In this document: positions 6,835 through 7,118 of the stretch, piece after piece
How the letters are laid out: the number at the start of each line of letters is the position of its first letter
How positions within the stretch are numbered: position 1 is the first letter of the stretch
NCBI GenBank assembly: GCA_020718125.1
Contig: DYDC01000141.1
Coordinates: forward strand, 1-7,118
Length of the DNA stretch: 7,118 bases
Direction of reading: 5' to 3'
Source of the DNA: Methylacidiphilum sp.
GTDB lineage: Bacteria; Verrucomicrobiota; Verrucomicrobiia; CAIQCK01
Notes under the pieces: generated by a model
Told to the model about the DNA's origin: nothing
The model's database searches: none
The model's input: the letters and a program-made list of their open reading frames with translations, nothing else
Program-made: the position numbers and the translations under genes

Positions 6835-6840
6835 TCCTTT
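6835..6840 (-). promoter_or_regulatory. Ribosome binding site for the MDR dehydrogenase
   Basis: The minus strand reads AAAGGA, then 9 nt, then the ATG at 6825. It lies in the 19-nt space after the pseI stop and supports ATG 6825 over the in-frame ATG at 6885. Confidence 0.7.
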
Positions 6841-6844
6841 CGCT

Positions 6845-7118
6845 TCAAAACATGTCCCAAGACACAGGTGTGCCCGCCTTCGCATCGCATCGGATGGGCC
6901 GGCCCAACACCTCCGGCAGATGCTTCGGCAGCAGCCCGTGCCCGGGCCGGATCGAGTGGACGTTTTTCTCCGTGAACACCTCGCCGGCTTTCATATCCCG
7001 CACGACAAACAGCGAGCGGCGAAACACGCGGCTGGCCGCTTCGCTCCGGGTCAGTTCGTAGTTCACCCGCCCCATCGCCTTCTCCGCCACGCGGATCGCC
7101 TCGACCATCTGCTTGAAC
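6845..7118 (-). CDS. pseI: Pseudaminic acid synthase PseI, C-terminal part (5' end beyond window)
   Basis: PseI condenses a 2,4-diacetamido-2,4,6-trideoxy hexose with phosphoenolpyruvate to make pseudaminic acid. Only the last 90 residues are in the window. The frame is open to the right edge, where it reads FKQMVEAIRVAEKAMGRVNY, so the gene continues outside and the ATG at 7108 is internal. The visible part is the end of the barrel domain plus the C-terminal SAF (antifreeze-like) domain: RSLFVVRDMKAGEVFTEKNV, then SIRPGHGLLPKHLPEVLG and a final KAGTPVSW. The SIRPGHGL signature and the KAGTP ending fit PseI better than NeuB or LegI, which carry a KRPGNGI-type sequence there. The stop TGA is at 6847-6845. 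The catalytic barrel is not visible, so the PseI versus NeuB/LegI call rests on the SAF domain alone. Confidence 0.85.
   Translation of the reverse strand, partial: FKQMVEAIRVAEKAMGRVNYELTRSEAASRVFRRSLFVVRDMKAGEVFTEKNVHSIRPGHGLLPKHLPEVLGRPIRCDAKAGTPVSWDMF

Noticed and set aside
6826..6885. 20-residue N-terminal extension of the MDR from an ATG at 6885
   Set aside because: It would overlap the pseI coding end by 41 nt and its residues do not fit the MDR fold; AAAGGA precedes the ATG at 6825.
4672..6975. A 767-codon open frame on the plus strand
   Set aside because: It lies antisense to the MDR and Gfo/Idh genes, whose motifs are clear. High GC at third positions removes stops from the opposite strand, and the plus-strand product is Arg/His/Pro-rich with no domain.

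Overview
All genes in this window lie on the minus strand and read from high to low coordinates. They form one compact, polycistronic surface-sugar locus. The content points to a Gram-negative-type bacterium that decorates lipopolysaccharide, capsule or flagellin with a nine-carbon nonulosonic acid. I cannot fix the phylum from sequence alone. GC is moderately high: sampled 60-base lines give roughly 65-73% at 5400-6660 and about 48-60% at 1-660. Verrucomicrobiota, Planctomycetota or a related environmental lineage would fit, but this is a guess.

Layout in transcription order. (1) 7118-6845: C-terminal 90 residues of a pseudaminic acid synthase (PseI), cut by the window edge. (2) 6825-5794: a medium-chain dehydrogenase/reductase (MDR). 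(3) 5787-4714: a Gfo/Idh/MocA-type sugar oxidoreductase, 6 nt after the MDR gene. (4) 4713-4465: a 249-nt gap, the only sizeable one, with no recognised gene but one continuously open minus-strand frame that ends inside the next start codon. (5) 4464-3838: a HisH-like glutaminase. (6) 3834-3022: a HisF-like ammonia-channel barrel. (7) 3025-1808: a PseA/WbpG/WbuX-type N-acetyl sugar amidotransferase. (8) 1811-795: a SAM-dependent methyltransferase with an N-terminal zinc ribbon. (9) 767-1: the N-terminal 255 residues of an unrecognised protein, possibly a glycosyltransferase, which runs off the left edge.

How they fit together. HisH releases ammonia from glutamine, the HisF-like barrel channels it, and the PP-loop amidotransferase uses it to turn an N-acetyl group of a sugar into an acetamidino group. 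The HisF copy has lost catalytic Asp11 of true HisF but keeps all four ammonia-gate residues, so this trio is for sugar amidation and not histidine synthesis. PseI upstream makes pseudaminic acid the likely acceptor. The methyltransferase overlaps the amidotransferase by 4 nt, which raises the possibility of an N-methylated acetamidino nonulosonate like that known in Legionella LPS. The MDR plus Gfo/Idh pair suggests extra redox tailoring or an alternative supply branch. No tRNA, rRNA, CRISPR array, insertion sequence, clear promoter or terminator was seen.
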